Below, piece by piece: positions 7,933 through 16,184 of a DNA stretch of 64,000 nucleotides (position 1 is the first letter of the stretch; each line of letters begins with the position of its first letter). The position numbers and the translations under genes were made by a program. Source of the stretch: Roseburia sp. (GTDB lineage: Bacteria; Bacillota; Clostridia; Lachnospirales; Lachnospiraceae); assembly GCA_019421345.1 (NCBI GenBank), contig JAHZFL010000008.1, forward strand, positions 37,743 through 101,742. The letters run 5' to 3'. The notes under the pieces were generated by a model. It saw nothing but the letters and a program-made list of their open reading frames with translations. It was not told the DNA's origin and searched no databases.

Positions 7933-8817
7933 TTATTCCTTCCAAGCGCCGCAGCGTTTGCACGGCGTTCTCCCACCTACGTCCCGAAGCTTTACCATAT
8001 AAATGGTGCGCTTAATTCCGCTGCAATTCAAATCATTATGATAACGGTCTCCATAATTTGTAATATAAATATTTCCATTTGCCTTTTTTGCATCCACACA
8101 CTCACTGCATGGATGATATTTTCCTCCGTTTTCATTCCGCAGATTATCAAGCTGCTCCGGCTTGACCGAACGAATGCTTAAATCCAGATAGGAACAGGTA
8201 TCTTCTCTATGATAAGCACGCCCCGTCTCCGTAATATAGACCCATTCTTCATGATCCCCTCCCGCCTGATCGGGTTTCCAGCCGTTCCACTTTCTGCACA
8301 CCGCATTCTGCCTCACCCATAGACCGTCTATCGCAAACATCTGTATCGGAAGCTTGATATGATATGTCGCCTCCAGTGCAACCTCCCGTTCATCAAACTG
8401 CGATGACAAAAGCAAAATGCCAAGCCTTCCATTTTCAATATATTTCTCCGGGAGTTCTTTTCCTGTCAGCTCTTTAAGAAACAAAGCCTCCGCCTCCAAA
8501 AGCTCAACCCCACCCTCTTTTTCTGCCAGATATACCGCAAGCTTTCTGCCCGTATCATCAAGTGTCTTTTGCACAATGATTTCGATCTGCATGACGCGGA
8601 AGAAAAAAAGAACACTCACAAAAAAGCACGCCAACAGCGGCAGTATTACCGCTGCCTCTAACGTAAAGGAGGCGTGAAAGCAGAGGCATCGCGGTGTCTC
8701 TTTTTGAGAGAGAAAAGCACATTTCCCGGGGAGAGATCCTTCCTTTCTGTAAAATCCTGTTTGATTTTTATATTCCATACGGTAAAGAGACACCGCGACA
8801 CCCCCATTCTCACTCAT
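7933..8817 (-). CDS. TadE-like pseudopilin with two C-terminal His/Cys ribbon repeats
   Basis: Residues about 50-80 (HASFTLEAAVILPLLACFFVSVLFFF) are the TadE-type helix. The C-terminal third has two copies of one motif: Y-I-T-x2-G-x2-Y-H-x4-C-S ... P-C-x2-C, at about residues 190-245 and 248-292. The spacing of His and three Cys suggests two small metal sites or disulfide loops, as in Ada-type zinc ribbons. The ATG at 8817 overlaps the end of the DUF5702 gene by 8 nt but has a weak ribosome site. The first 50 residues before the helix are unusual for TadE and lie on a segment bracketed by a perfect inverted repeat. Confidence 0.7.
   Translation of the reverse strand: MSENGGVAVSLYRMEYKNQTGFYRKEGSLPGKCAFLSQKETPRCLCFHASFTLEAAVILPLLACFFVSVLFFFRVMQIEIIVQKTLDDTGRKLAVYLAEKEGGVELLEAEALFLKELTGKELPEKYIENGRLGILLLSSQFDEREVALEATYHIKLPIQMFAIDGLWVRQNAVCRKWNGWKPDQAGGDHEEWVYITETGRAYHREDTCSYLDLSIRSVKPEQLDNLRNENGGKYHPCSECVDAKKANGNIYITNYGDRYHNDLNCSGIKRTIYMVKLRDVGGRTPCKRCGAWKE
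8689..8798. repeat. 15-bp perfect inverted repeat around an 80-bp segment (candidate inverton)
   Basis: TCGCGGTGTCTCTTT at 8689-8703 is the exact reverse complement of AAAGAGACACCGCGA at 8784-8798. The enclosed 80 bp lie in the first codons of the TadE-like gene. Reading the 80 bp in reverse orientation in the same gene frame gives no stop codon. It could be a DNA inversion site or an RNA hairpin. Confidence 0.6.
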
Positions 8818-10267
8818 AAGAAAACGCTTGCTCATTCCGGTACACAAACTTCCCTATATCCACCTGTCCGATAACGGAAAATTTCCAGAAAAGTGTATCC
8901 GCCTCATAGGAAAGCGCATAGTCTGCGGCGCAGATCATCGCATCCATCCTGCAATCTCTATACAGCTCCGTTTTTCTTAACGTTTGCTCCATCACATCCA
9001 TGATGCGATATGCTAACTGTTTCTCCTGCATCAAAAACAAAAGCCCCTTCAAATAACTCTGATAGCTTAATCCACCCTCACAATTTTTCGCCCGCAGACT
9101 GCCATCCAGAACTGTCGACAGACTCATCAGGCTGCTTGTCCACTGATTCTTTCCTTTTATAAAAGAAATTTTATCCCCATGAAGCAGCGCCCTTACATCC
9201 AAAATGCTTTCCGCATACGCCCATGCACCAATCAATCCATATTCAACCGCCTTAATCACCGCAGCATTTGCCGTGACCCCTGCCAGCATGATTGCCATCT
9301 CTGATACCTCCAGACGCTTTTTTCCATCCATCATGATGTGAACCACATTTGCAGCCTCTCTTGTCAGCAAAATACGTCTCACAACCGCTTCCAGATTTTC
9401 TTTATCACTCTCTTTGCCTCCAACCACATATTCAAACTCATACGCCAATGCCCGATCCTGCGCCGGAGCTGCATAATCCGAAAGATATTTATCAGCATAT
9501 TCCAGTGCCAAAATCTTGTCATACCAGCTAACCTGCTGTATTTTTGTACAGGTTCCTCGCAAAAGCGCTCGATGCTCCAGACTTTCACCATTTCCAATAC
9601 GTCTGCCCGAAAGGTCATCCGCCTCCTGCAGCACCATGCCAAGCAGGAAACCTCGTTTATGCGCGGCTACGAGATCAAGCACATTCTCCCCCTCTCCTGA
9701 CTCTGCCACGGTCTTAGCTCCGGTTTCAGATTCCTCTTGCCCCCGGTCTGCAAGCGCCTGTCTTGCATCCTCAACCGGGTCGGTCTCCCGCTCCTTAGGA
9801 ACAACTGATTGATTGCTGATGTACTGTTGATACAGATGCCGCGCTGCCAACAACGGAAAATTTTTCTTCATATCAGAAGCTGCATGATGCAAAAATACCG
9901 CCCCTTCTCCGTCCGTTAAAAGCTGATACTCATGCACCGCCGCTGCATTACAGGAAAGCTTTAGGAGACTGTTTGTTCCTCCCTTGCCCTCTAAGTTTTT
10001 CGATACTCTCGATTTAAGCGCCCGTTGTGCATACTGCTCAGAAAATGTATTCGTTCCATAAGCTCCGTCCAAACAAAGCAAGTGATACTCCTCCCACAAA
10101 AGAGGCTGATACTCCGCAAAAACAGATTCGACCGCAAGCTCCGACGTCATATCCGCATACAGCCGCAGCGACACTGCCCTCGCTCCTTCCAAAAGAGCAA
10201 ACAACATAGACGCTGCCAGCATAAATACCAACGCGGCAAATACGGTCATACTTCCACGCGCCTTCAT
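8810..10267 (-). CDS. DUF5702-type pilus-locus protein
   Basis: The 485-residue protein starts KARGSMTVFAALVFMLAASMLFALLEGARAVSLR, a TadE/Flp-like N-terminus with one long hydrophobic helix, followed by a large extracytoplasmic domain of mixed helices. This matches proteins I know as DUF5702 in Clostridia tad loci. GGGAGGGT lies just before the ATG at 10267, which is one base from the stop of the pilin gene. It is probably a surface or periplasm-facing partner of the pilus; the exact role is unknown. Confidence 0.75.
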   Translation of the reverse strand: MKARGSMTVFAALVFMLAASMLFALLEGARAVSLRLYADMTSELAVESVFAEYQPLLWEEYHLLCLDGAYGTNTFSEQYAQRALKSRVSKNLEGKGGTNSLLKLSCNAAAVHEYQLLTDGEGAVFLHHAASDMKKNFPLLAARHLYQQYISNQSVVPKERETDPVEDARQALADRGQEESETGAKTVAESGEGENVLDLVAAHKRGFLLGMVLQEADDLSGRRIGNGESLEHRALLRGTCTKIQQVSWYDKILALEYADKYLSDYAAPAQDRALAYEFEYVVGGKESDKENLEAVVRRILLTREAANVVHIMMDGKKRLEVSEMAIMLAGVTANAAVIKAVEYGLIGAWAYAESILDVRALLHGDKISFIKGKNQWTSSLMSLSTVLDGSLRAKNCEGGLSYQSYLKGLLFLMQEKQLAYRIMDVMEQTLRKTELYRDCRMDAMICAADYALSYEADTLFWKFSVIGQVDIGKFVYRNEQAFSYE

Positions 10268-10268
10268 C

Positions 10269-10436
10269 TCATACCCTCCCGGCATCTTTTGCGATCGTTC
10301 GGAAAATATTATTCACCAGATCCGTCAGTTGATCCTTAAAAATAAGCACAAGACCGATCAAAACCACCAAAATCAAAATTAACTCCACTACTCCGATTCC
10401 ATCTTCCTCTGCAATAAATTCTCTGATTCCTCTCAT
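10269..10436 (-). CDS. Flp/type IVb major pilin (55 aa)
   Basis: The 55-residue product begins with a short leader MRGIREFIAEEDGIG, then VVELILILVVLIGLVLIF and a short polar tail. This is the usual Flp1 layout: leader ending in Gly, Glu at mature position about 4-5, then one hydrophobic helix that packs the pilus core. GGAGG lies 7 nt before the ATG. It sits between the TadC-like and DUF5702 genes, as expected for the filament subunit of the machine. It is too short for common ORF cutoffs and easily missed. Confidence 0.85.
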   Translation of the reverse strand: MRGIREFIAEEDGIGVVELILILVVLIGLVLIFKDQLTDLVNNIFRTIAKDAGRV

Positions 10437-10468
10437 CCAAATACCTCCGTTTTCATTTATTATTGTTG

Positions 10469-11746
10469 TTACATCTGAAATGCAAGCATTGCTGGCACCA
10501 TTAAGACGATCATGACAAGTCCGAGCATCAGCATCATAGGAAACAAAAGCTTTGTCCCTGCTTCCTCCCCATAACGACGCGCGGCAGCCTTACGCTTTTC
10601 AAATGCCGCTTCCGCCTCCTGATCCAGCAGAAGCGAAAGACTATAACTTCCCTTTTTTAGATTTTGTGCCAATATCGTTCCAAGCTTACGGTATTCCGCA
10701 TTTTTACAACGCTCGCCAAAGCGCTCATATGCCGCTGCTTCCCCCATTCCATTTTCTATTTCCCTGCAAGCAGTTAAAATTTCCTCGTATGCCGGTCTGT
10801 ACCCTGTTCCTTGCTTTCCCTTATGCTGCTCATAGGCTTCCGCCAGCTTTCGCAGGGCTGCCTTTAACGTCATGCCCGCTCCCAAAAGCAGCGCCAGTTT
10901 ACTGATGATCTCAGGATATTCCAATGTGAGTAGACGTTCTCTTTTCTTCTCTTTCTCCCTTTTCCTACTATGCTCAAGCACGGGTACAAAAGCAGCCAGC
11001 GCCACCCCAAAGAGAAAAATCTTCTCCGGCATATGACTCTTTTGCGTCTGCCATGCAAGTGTCTTACCCTCTATTTTCTGCGGAAGCGTCAGATATGTTT
11101 CACCGGCACACGCTCCCTGCCGTTTTAATTCCCTGCCAATCTGCCAGAGCAGTTCTTCCTCCTCTGTCCGCTCTGCGGCAAATACGCGAAAATAAAACTC
11201 CTCCGTCCGTTCACTTTCGCCGCATACAAGCGTTACCCTCGCCTTCAACGGCACACCCTCTGGCGGAAGTTCCTCCGCTGTCACTTTTCCGTGCAAATCA
11301 ATCACATCTGTATCCTCAAAGCTCCAAGACGCAGACACGCTCCCCTCCTGATAGCTATCCTTCACTATGACTGCCCGCTCAATATGATTCACCGACTCAT
11401 TTTCTCCCGGAAATTCCCGTTCGATTTCTTCCGCCGCCGCATTCAAATATTCCTGCTCCTGTTCCGTTGTCAGAAGCTGTTCGGGAACAGTCAGCTCATA
11501 TGGCATCTCCTCCCCACCCTCGACTGACAAAGTAAGACGCTGCTCGTAATCCCCTTCCCCGTATCCATTTCTCTGTAACAGCAGTCCTTCCTTTAGGCCT
11601 GCGGCATCGCCCATTCCTGCCAGGATGCCAAGCACTGCCGCTGCCATGCCGATCCCAAGCATCTTTCGGTAATTTCCCGACAGACCTTTCCTCGCAAATA
11701 TCCAAACAAACACCGCCGCTGCCAGAAAGCTTATACACAGTGCCAT
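10469..11746 (-). CDS. TadC-like inner-membrane platform protein with large N-terminal insert
   Basis: The last roughly 190 residues resemble the T2SSF/TadC fold: LEYPEIISKLALLLGAGMTLKAALRKLAE, a soluble helical bundle and a final hydrophobic pair LLFPMMLMLGLVMIVLMVPAMLAF. Ahead of it, two short helices at the N-terminus are followed by about 180 residues of beta-rich, acidic sequence before the next membrane segment (IFLFGVALAAFVPVL). That insert, presumably outside the membrane, is absent from classical TadC. The gene sits directly downstream of TadB, as expected for a TadB-TadC pair. Confidence 0.75.
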   Translation of the reverse strand: MALCISFLAAAVFVWIFARKGLSGNYRKMLGIGMAAAVLGILAGMGDAAGLKEGLLLQRNGYGEGDYEQRLTLSVEGGEEMPYELTVPEQLLTTEQEQEYLNAAAEEIEREFPGENESVNHIERAVIVKDSYQEGSVSASWSFEDTDVIDLHGKVTAEELPPEGVPLKARVTLVCGESERTEEFYFRVFAAERTEEEELLWQIGRELKRQGACAGETYLTLPQKIEGKTLAWQTQKSHMPEKIFLFGVALAAFVPVLEHSRKREKEKKRERLLTLEYPEIISKLALLLGAGMTLKAALRKLAEAYEQHKGKQGTGYRPAYEEILTACREIENGMGEAAAYERFGERCKNAEYRKLGTILAQNLKKGSYSLSLLLDQEAEAAFEKRKAAARRYGEEAGTKLLFPMMLMLGLVMIVLMVPAMLAFQM

Positions 11747-11772
11747 AATCTTCTCCTATTTCTTTCTAAATT

Positions 11773-12510
11773 CTAAAGTGAAATCTCCAACACATGCGCC
11801 GACAATCTGAGTGCCGCTCCATATCCTACCAATACTCCGGTCATAATACACACCCCAAGTGCATTGCCGTACAGGACGTCCAAAAAATCTCCTGATGCTA
11901 CCGTCATATAAGCAAGAATAAATAACGGCATCCCATTCATGATCTGCCCTTCCAGTCTTTTTCCCGCAAGAACCGCAGCAATCTCCTGCTCCACCTCCAT
12001 TCTCCCGTTCATCTTGCCAATCGTGGTCCGAATGATTTTGACATAATCCCCTCCGCTTCTCTTTGCAAACAAAAAAATATCTGCAAAGCCTTCAATTTCT
12101 TCACAACCACTGCGTTCTGCAAATTCCGCTAATACCTGTTCAACCGGTTCATTTACACGCACTGCCGCATTCATCCGGCATAATTCCTTTACGATCAAAG
12201 CTTTCTTTCCGTATAATCCCGTCATCTCCCGCTCAGTCTCACGCCATGCATTTTCCATCGAGTACCCGGCAAGCAGCGCTGCCGAAAGCGCCTGCATAGC
12301 AGCCTTGAACTCCTCTAGCAACTGTCTCCTTCGCTTTTTTAGCTTTGCTCCCCGCATCTGCCTGCTGATTACAGCTAAGACAACCGGAAACAATCCCATC
12401 CCCCAGAGGGAACGGTAAAAGAGCCATGCCAGAAGCATCGTTGCCGAAAGCGAAACTATAAGACACTGTATTTTTTCTGTCAGCGAAAACACATACCTAC
12501 TGTAATCCAT
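11773..12510 (-). CDS. tadB: TadB-like inner-membrane platform protein
   Basis: Integral membrane partner of the TadA ATPase in Flp pilus assembly. The 245 residues show two N-terminal helices, a helical soluble domain (FKAAMQALSAALLAGYSMENAWRETE) and C-terminal helices MPLFILAYMTV and ALGVCIMTGVLVGYGAALRL, as in T2SSF domains. The ATG at 12510 follows GGAGGGTAAC. The frame extends 13 residues upstream into the tadA end, but that lacks a good ribosome site. Confidence 0.8.
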   Translation of the reverse strand: MDYSRYVFSLTEKIQCLIVSLSATMLLAWLFYRSLWGMGLFPVVLAVISRQMRGAKLKKRRRQLLEEFKAAMQALSAALLAGYSMENAWRETEREMTGLYGKKALIVKELCRMNAAVRVNEPVEQVLAEFAERSGCEEIEGFADIFLFAKRSGGDYVKIIRTTIGKMNGRMEVEQEIAAVLAGKRLEGQIMNGMPLFILAYMTVASGDFLDVLYGNALGVCIMTGVLVGYGAALRLSAHVLEISL

Positions 12511-12541
12511 GTTACCCTCCATTTTCATCCGTCTGCTTTTC

Positions 12542-13762
12542 CTACTCACCGGACAATATGTGCTCTGCCCGATACAGCTTATCCCGATTCTTTAATTCCC
12601 CTGTCCGAACCAGCTCCTCCGTGCCGTCTGGCTGACGTTTCCGACCATATAATTCATTCATGACAATCTCTCCGTCAGAAGAAATACCAACCAGCTCCGT
12701 CACACTCAACACACGTCTGCTCCCATCCCGCAATCGCCCTAAATGCACAAGAATATCAATCCCTGACGCGATCTGGCTTCTCATTGCCGTTATCGGCAGA
12801 TCAATCCCCATTCGTATCATCATTTCCAATCGGCTTAGCATATCTCTTGCGGTATTCGCGTGACCGGTAGACAAACTTCCGTCATGTCCCGTATTCATCG
12901 CCTGAAGCATATCGAGTGTCTCTGCCCCGCGGCATTCTCCGACAAGAATACGATTCGGACGCATACGAAGCGCCGTCCTTATCAGGTCGCGGATTGTGAT
13001 CGCCTGTACCCCCTGTGTATTTGCATTTCTAGCCTCAAGACGGATCAGATTCGGCTTATCGATCAGTTGAAGTTCTGCCAAATCCTCAATCGTGATGATC
13101 CGCTCCTCTCTCGGGATATACTGTGAAAGCGCATTTAAAAACGTTGTCTTGCCGGAACCGGTACCGCCGGAAATAAAAATATTATACCCGGCGATCACCA
13201 GACTCCGCAAAAGCTCTGCCGCTTCAGACGTGACAGCGCCCTTGTGTATCAACTGTTCCATTGCAAGCGGCGTTTTTGGAAACTTGCGGATCGAGACTGC
13301 CGCTCCGTCAATCGAAACCGGCGCGAGCACGATATTTACACGGGAACCGTCTGCCAGACGCGCATCTACAATCGGAGACGCCTCATTGACCATGCGGTTG
13401 CTGCAGCCTGCAATCTGCTGGATCACATCATCCAGCTTTTCTTTGGAAGAAAAACGTTTTCCGGACTCATACAAGCACCCGCCCTTCTCATAAAAAATCT
13501 TATCTGCGCCGTTTACCATAATTTCCGTAATTTCTTCATCCTCCAAAAGTTCCTGCAAAACATCGAGCTTTCTTAGCGAATGAAACAGTGACTGCTCCAG
13601 ATTTTCCCTCTGCGCAAGCGTCAAGAGCCGCCGGTGCGCGTAAGCGTCCACATGCACCGCAATCAGATTTGCGATTTCTTCATCATCCATTTCTCTGGTC
13701 AGATCAATCTTTTCCAGAATGCCTTCCCTCAGCTCAGCAAACTCTATCTCCTCCGTCGTCAT
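12542..13762 (-). CDS. tadA: TadA/CpaF secretion ATPase
   Basis: The hexameric motor that powers pilus extension and retraction on the cytoplasmic side. Walker A is GGTGSGKTT at residues 199-207; the Asp-box IITIEDLAELQL, Walker B RILVGECRG and His-box STGHANTARDMLSRLE follow in family order. The N-terminal domain has the CpaF-like ITEIMVNG segment at about 78-85. The 406 residues match family length. Its ATG overlaps the TadZ-like gene's end by 4 nt, so translation is coupled. Confidence 0.95.
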   Translation of the reverse strand: MTTEEIEFAELREGILEKIDLTREMDDEEIANLIAVHVDAYAHRRLLTLAQRENLEQSLFHSLRKLDVLQELLEDEEITEIMVNGADKIFYEKGGCLYESGKRFSSKEKLDDVIQQIAGCSNRMVNEASPIVDARLADGSRVNIVLAPVSIDGAAVSIRKFPKTPLAMEQLIHKGAVTSEAAELLRSLVIAGYNIFISGGTGSGKTTFLNALSQYIPREERIITIEDLAELQLIDKPNLIRLEARNANTQGVQAITIRDLIRTALRMRPNRILVGECRGAETLDMLQAMNTGHDGSLSTGHANTARDMLSRLEMMIRMGIDLPITAMRSQIASGIDILVHLGRLRDGSRRVLSVTELVGISSDGEIVMNELYGRKRQPDGTEELVRTGELKNRDKLYRAEHILSGE

Positions 13763-14793
13763 AAAGCTCCTCCATGCAGCTTCTGCCTCACATAGTCTCC
13801 AAACTCACTCCATAGAAGCTGTCTGCGCACATCGCCTCCCCCTCGTATTTGCTTTGCAGAAAAGGGGAGCATTATAGACTGTATGCGCCCACACAGCTCC
13901 TGTCTCTGTCCCCTCTGAAGATACTCCAGAAACGCCTCCATTCTGCTTTCATAAAAAAATCCGTTCTTTATCAGACAATAAATACTGCTGCATGTCTCAA
14001 GCATCTGTGGAAACCCACGGATTCCATCTCCGAAGTCACAGACGACTGCCGCAAAATCTGTATGCTCCTCCAAAAAAGCAAGCAGTTCTGAAAAATCCCT
14101 CCCTGTAAAATCATCGAGATTCTCAGGATTTCCAAACGGCGGTATGTAACAGACGCGCCCGCATTCATAAACACATGTCAGAAAAAATTCTGTTTCCAGA
14201 CGCTGCCTGCGCAAGCGCAGCACAATATCCCCCATATCGTACTGTCCCTGAAGTCCAAATATCTGCAGAAATGCACTGTGACGCATAAAGTTCAGATACA
14301 GCACCTTCTTTTGTTCCGATAACGCTTCTGCCAGTGTCAACGAAAACGGCATCTGCATCTCGTGCGCCATCGGTGAATAAACGCCAATCACCTCCTGCCG
14401 CGTCAGCCTTGCCCCCATCATTTGGAAGCCCACTCCCCCTCCAAGTATCTGTACCTCACGAAGTATCGCTTCGACGGGCTGATAACGAAACACACATTTT
14501 TTTCGCTCCTGACCGCACGCCTTCTCATCCTCCCGTTCCAGACATTCCTCCCTTGTCTCCCTAAGGAAAACCGCCGGAAGCTGCTGCTCGCCAATCCTTT
14601 TTTCAGCCTCCTTAAAGCCATTCCCTAAGATTGCAGCATCAAACTCCATGTCCTTCCATGCCTTAAAAAAATGCTCCTCTGATGAAAACGCATAAACGGC
14701 ATACTCAAGCGCTTTGCGCTCTGTTAAATACGCGACAAGCCTCTCACGGTATCCGGTGTCTGCCTCGCATATTGCTACAGTCATTTTACCCAA
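13759..14793 (-). CDS. TadZ/CpaE-like protein with degenerate nucleotide loop
   Basis: TadZ/CpaE proteins place the pilus machine at its site using a receiver-like N-domain plus a MinD/ParA-like domain. Here residues 1-110 look like an atypical receiver (MTVAICEADTGYRERLVAYL) and the rest has the P-loop ATPase outline (VIGVYSPMAHEMQMPFSLTLAEAL, KKVLYLNF, FAAVVCDFGDG). The deviant Walker A Lys-Gly-Gly and signature Lys are missing, so ATP hydrolysis is doubtful. The gene overlaps both neighbours, tying it to the operon. The assignment rests on position and fold outline. Confidence 0.7.
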   Translation of the reverse strand: MGKMTVAICEADTGYRERLVAYLTERKALEYAVYAFSSEEHFFKAWKDMEFDAAILGNGFKEAEKRIGEQQLPAVFLRETREECLEREDEKACGQERKKCVFRYQPVEAILREVQILGGGVGFQMMGARLTRQEVIGVYSPMAHEMQMPFSLTLAEALSEQKKVLYLNFMRHSAFLQIFGLQGQYDMGDIVLRLRRQRLETEFFLTCVYECGRVCYIPPFGNPENLDDFTGRDFSELLAFLEEHTDFAAVVCDFGDGIRGFPQMLETCSSIYCLIKNGFFYESRMEAFLEYLQRGQRQELCGRIQSIMLPFSAKQIRGGGDVRRQLLWSEFGDYVRQKLHGGAL

Positions 14794-15238
14794 TCACACA
14801 CCCCCAGACGATAACTGCATATCCGATTAAAATTGCAAGTGAAAAATGTATCAGAGTTTTTGTTCCGTGTTTCTCTTTTGTGCATAATCGCTGATATACC
14901 AGCTTGCCAAGTCCAATGACTACGCCAGCAAAAAATGCGGCAATTATGACAGCCAATAACTGCTGTATCATCACAAAACCACCAACTACGGAAAATAATT
15001 TGATATCTCCTGCACCTAACGCGCGCAGTTGAAATAAAAGAAATAATAAGATAACCGGAATAGAAATATTTACTATGAAATGAACAATGCCTATACTTCC
15101 TTCCCCAATCACGCGAAGTATCAGACCGCTGACCAATCCAAGAGCAATCAGCCGGTTACTGATCCGCCGCTCCCGGAAGTCCATGATCACTGCCAATAAA
15201 AGTACCAGCAGCAGGGTTATGCTTTTTCCGTCCCCAAT
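14786..15238 (-). CDS. Prepilin peptidase (A24, CpaA/TadV type), first gene of tad operon; AUU start or frameshift
   Basis: Processes Flp-type prepilins at the membrane. The catalytic aspartates are seen in IMDFRERRISNRLI and GAGDIKLF. The first membrane helix (SITLLLVLLLAVIMDF) lies upstream of any in-frame ATG, so the protein must start earlier. In frame, AGAGGTGATGA leads to an ATT at 15236-15238, giving 150 residues. An ATG sits at 15240-15242 in the +1 frame; losing one base from the following GGGG or AAAAA run would join it to the gene. So either AUU initiation or a frameshift applies. Confidence 0.8.
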   Translation of the reverse strand: MGDGKSITLLLVLLLAVIMDFRERRISNRLIALGLVSGLILRVIGEGSIGIVHFIVNISIPVILLFLLFQLRALGAGDIKLFSVVGGFVMIQQLLAVIIAAFFAGVVIGLGKLVYQRLCTKEKHGTKTLIHFSLAILIGYAVIVWGCVIG

Positions 15239-15422
15239 TCATCACCTCTCTTTTTTGTTTGTAAACCGCATTATAGCAATCGTGTTTTTCTTTGTCCAGT
15301 CATTTTCAATATTTTCTTTACATTTGTAAGTTTTTAATGAAATTTTAGCTTTCTTTTTTTCTGATTTTTGTATAGAATTGAATTTTTTTGTTTATACTCC
15401 GAATATAAATATAGAAACAGAC

Positions 15423-15442
15423 ACTGCCTCATGACAGGCAGT
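15423..15442 (+). repeat. Small hairpin in leader of the DUF2508 gene
   Basis: ACTGCCT at 15423-15429 pairs with AGGCAGT at 15436-15442, a 7-bp stem with a 6-nt loop, ending about 10 nt before GGAGAAG. Function unknown. Confidence 0.45.
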
Positions 15443-15462
15443 ACCCAGAATGGAGAAGCTGT

Positions 15463-15720
15463 ATGCTACGTTTTTTTCAAACCGAAAAAACGAATGATAA
15501 TCATTACACCCTGCTGATAGATGATCTGCAAAAGACAGCGCAGGAGCTAAGAGACGCATACCACAATCTCGGAAATGCCGTAGACCCGGATTTGATCGAC
15601 TGCTACATTTACGAACTGAATTCTGTACAGATGCGCTATAAATTTCTTCTTACGAGCCTAAAAAAATACACCGCAGAGGATTCTTATGCAAAGAATCCCC
15701 TCGATGTATCGAAGTCCTGA
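15463..15720 (+). CDS. DUF2508 (YaaL-like) protein
   Basis: An 85-residue soluble helical protein. The core LLIDDLQKTAQELRDAYHNLGNAVDPDLIDCYIYELNSVQMRYKFLL is characteristic of the YaaL/DUF2508 family, whose biochemical role is not established; in Bacilli it lies near recR. Here it stands alone next to the flagellin genes. GGAGAAG precedes the ATG. Its last 37 nt overlap the convergent fliS gene. Confidence 0.8.
   Translation: MLRFFQTEKTNDNHYTLLIDDLQKTAQELRDAYHNLGNAVDPDLIDCYIYELNSVQMRYKFLLTSLKKYTAEDSYAKNPLDVSKS
15678..15712. terminator. Possible bidirectional hairpins inside overlapping gene ends
   Basis: GGATTCTT (15678-15685) pairs with AAGAATCC (15691-15698), followed by the palindrome TCGATGTATCGA (15701-15712). 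Both lie in the overlapping 3' ends of the DUF2508 and fliS genes. There is no long T-run, so termination is only suggested. Confidence 0.35.
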
Positions 15721-16160
15721 CAGGTTTCTACAAGATCCTCCCGTCCGTAGGTATACCCGGCGTACACCTGCTGTGTATTTCTCATTAGCGGCGGAGACGT
15801 ATCCTCCTTTGCCGCCTGCACAAAACCATCATAAAGCTTTTTCATCAGGCGTTCTGCCGTCTCAAGCTCATCAAGCCGTCTTTTGTACATCGCCGCTGCG
15901 AGCGAATCTCTGCAGAAAAGATAAATACTGTAGAGATTCTTCGCCAGCTCATAGGAAAAATCAAGTGCCAAAATCAACTCATTTATCGCCTGCTGTGCCC
16001 TGCGGAGCGCTTCTTTATATCCTTCCCAATCCTCCGACGCAAACGCCTCCTTTGCATCGTCCAGATAAGCAAAAACAATATCATACATCACGACGATAAG
16101 ACCGCCGCGGTTCGTCTGACTGATTCTTCTTGTAAAGTCCGCAATCTGTTCCTTCTTCAA
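15684..16160 (-). CDS. fliS: Flagellin export chaperone FliS
   Basis: FliS caps the flagellin C-terminus in the cytoplasm until export. The 158 residues are all-helical; QTNRGGLIVVMYDIVFAYLDDAKEA, ALRRAQQAINELILALDF, AKNLYSIYLFCRDSLAAAMYKR and the ERLMKKLYDGF segment match the family in order. It has roughly 25 extra residues at the C-terminus (MRNTQQVYAGYTYGRED). Initiation is at a TTG, with GGAGG 6 nt upstream. It starts 24 nt after the flagellin stop, so the two are one operon. Confidence 0.88.
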   Translation of the reverse strand: MKKEQIADFTRRISQTNRGGLIVVMYDIVFAYLDDAKEAFASEDWEGYKEALRRAQQAINELILALDFSYELAKNLYSIYLFCRDSLAAAMYKRRLDELETAERLMKKLYDGFVQAAKEDTSPPLMRNTQQVYAGYTYGREDLVETCQDFDTSRGFFA

Positions 16161-16184
16161 AACAGGCCTCCGTTCTTTCTGACT

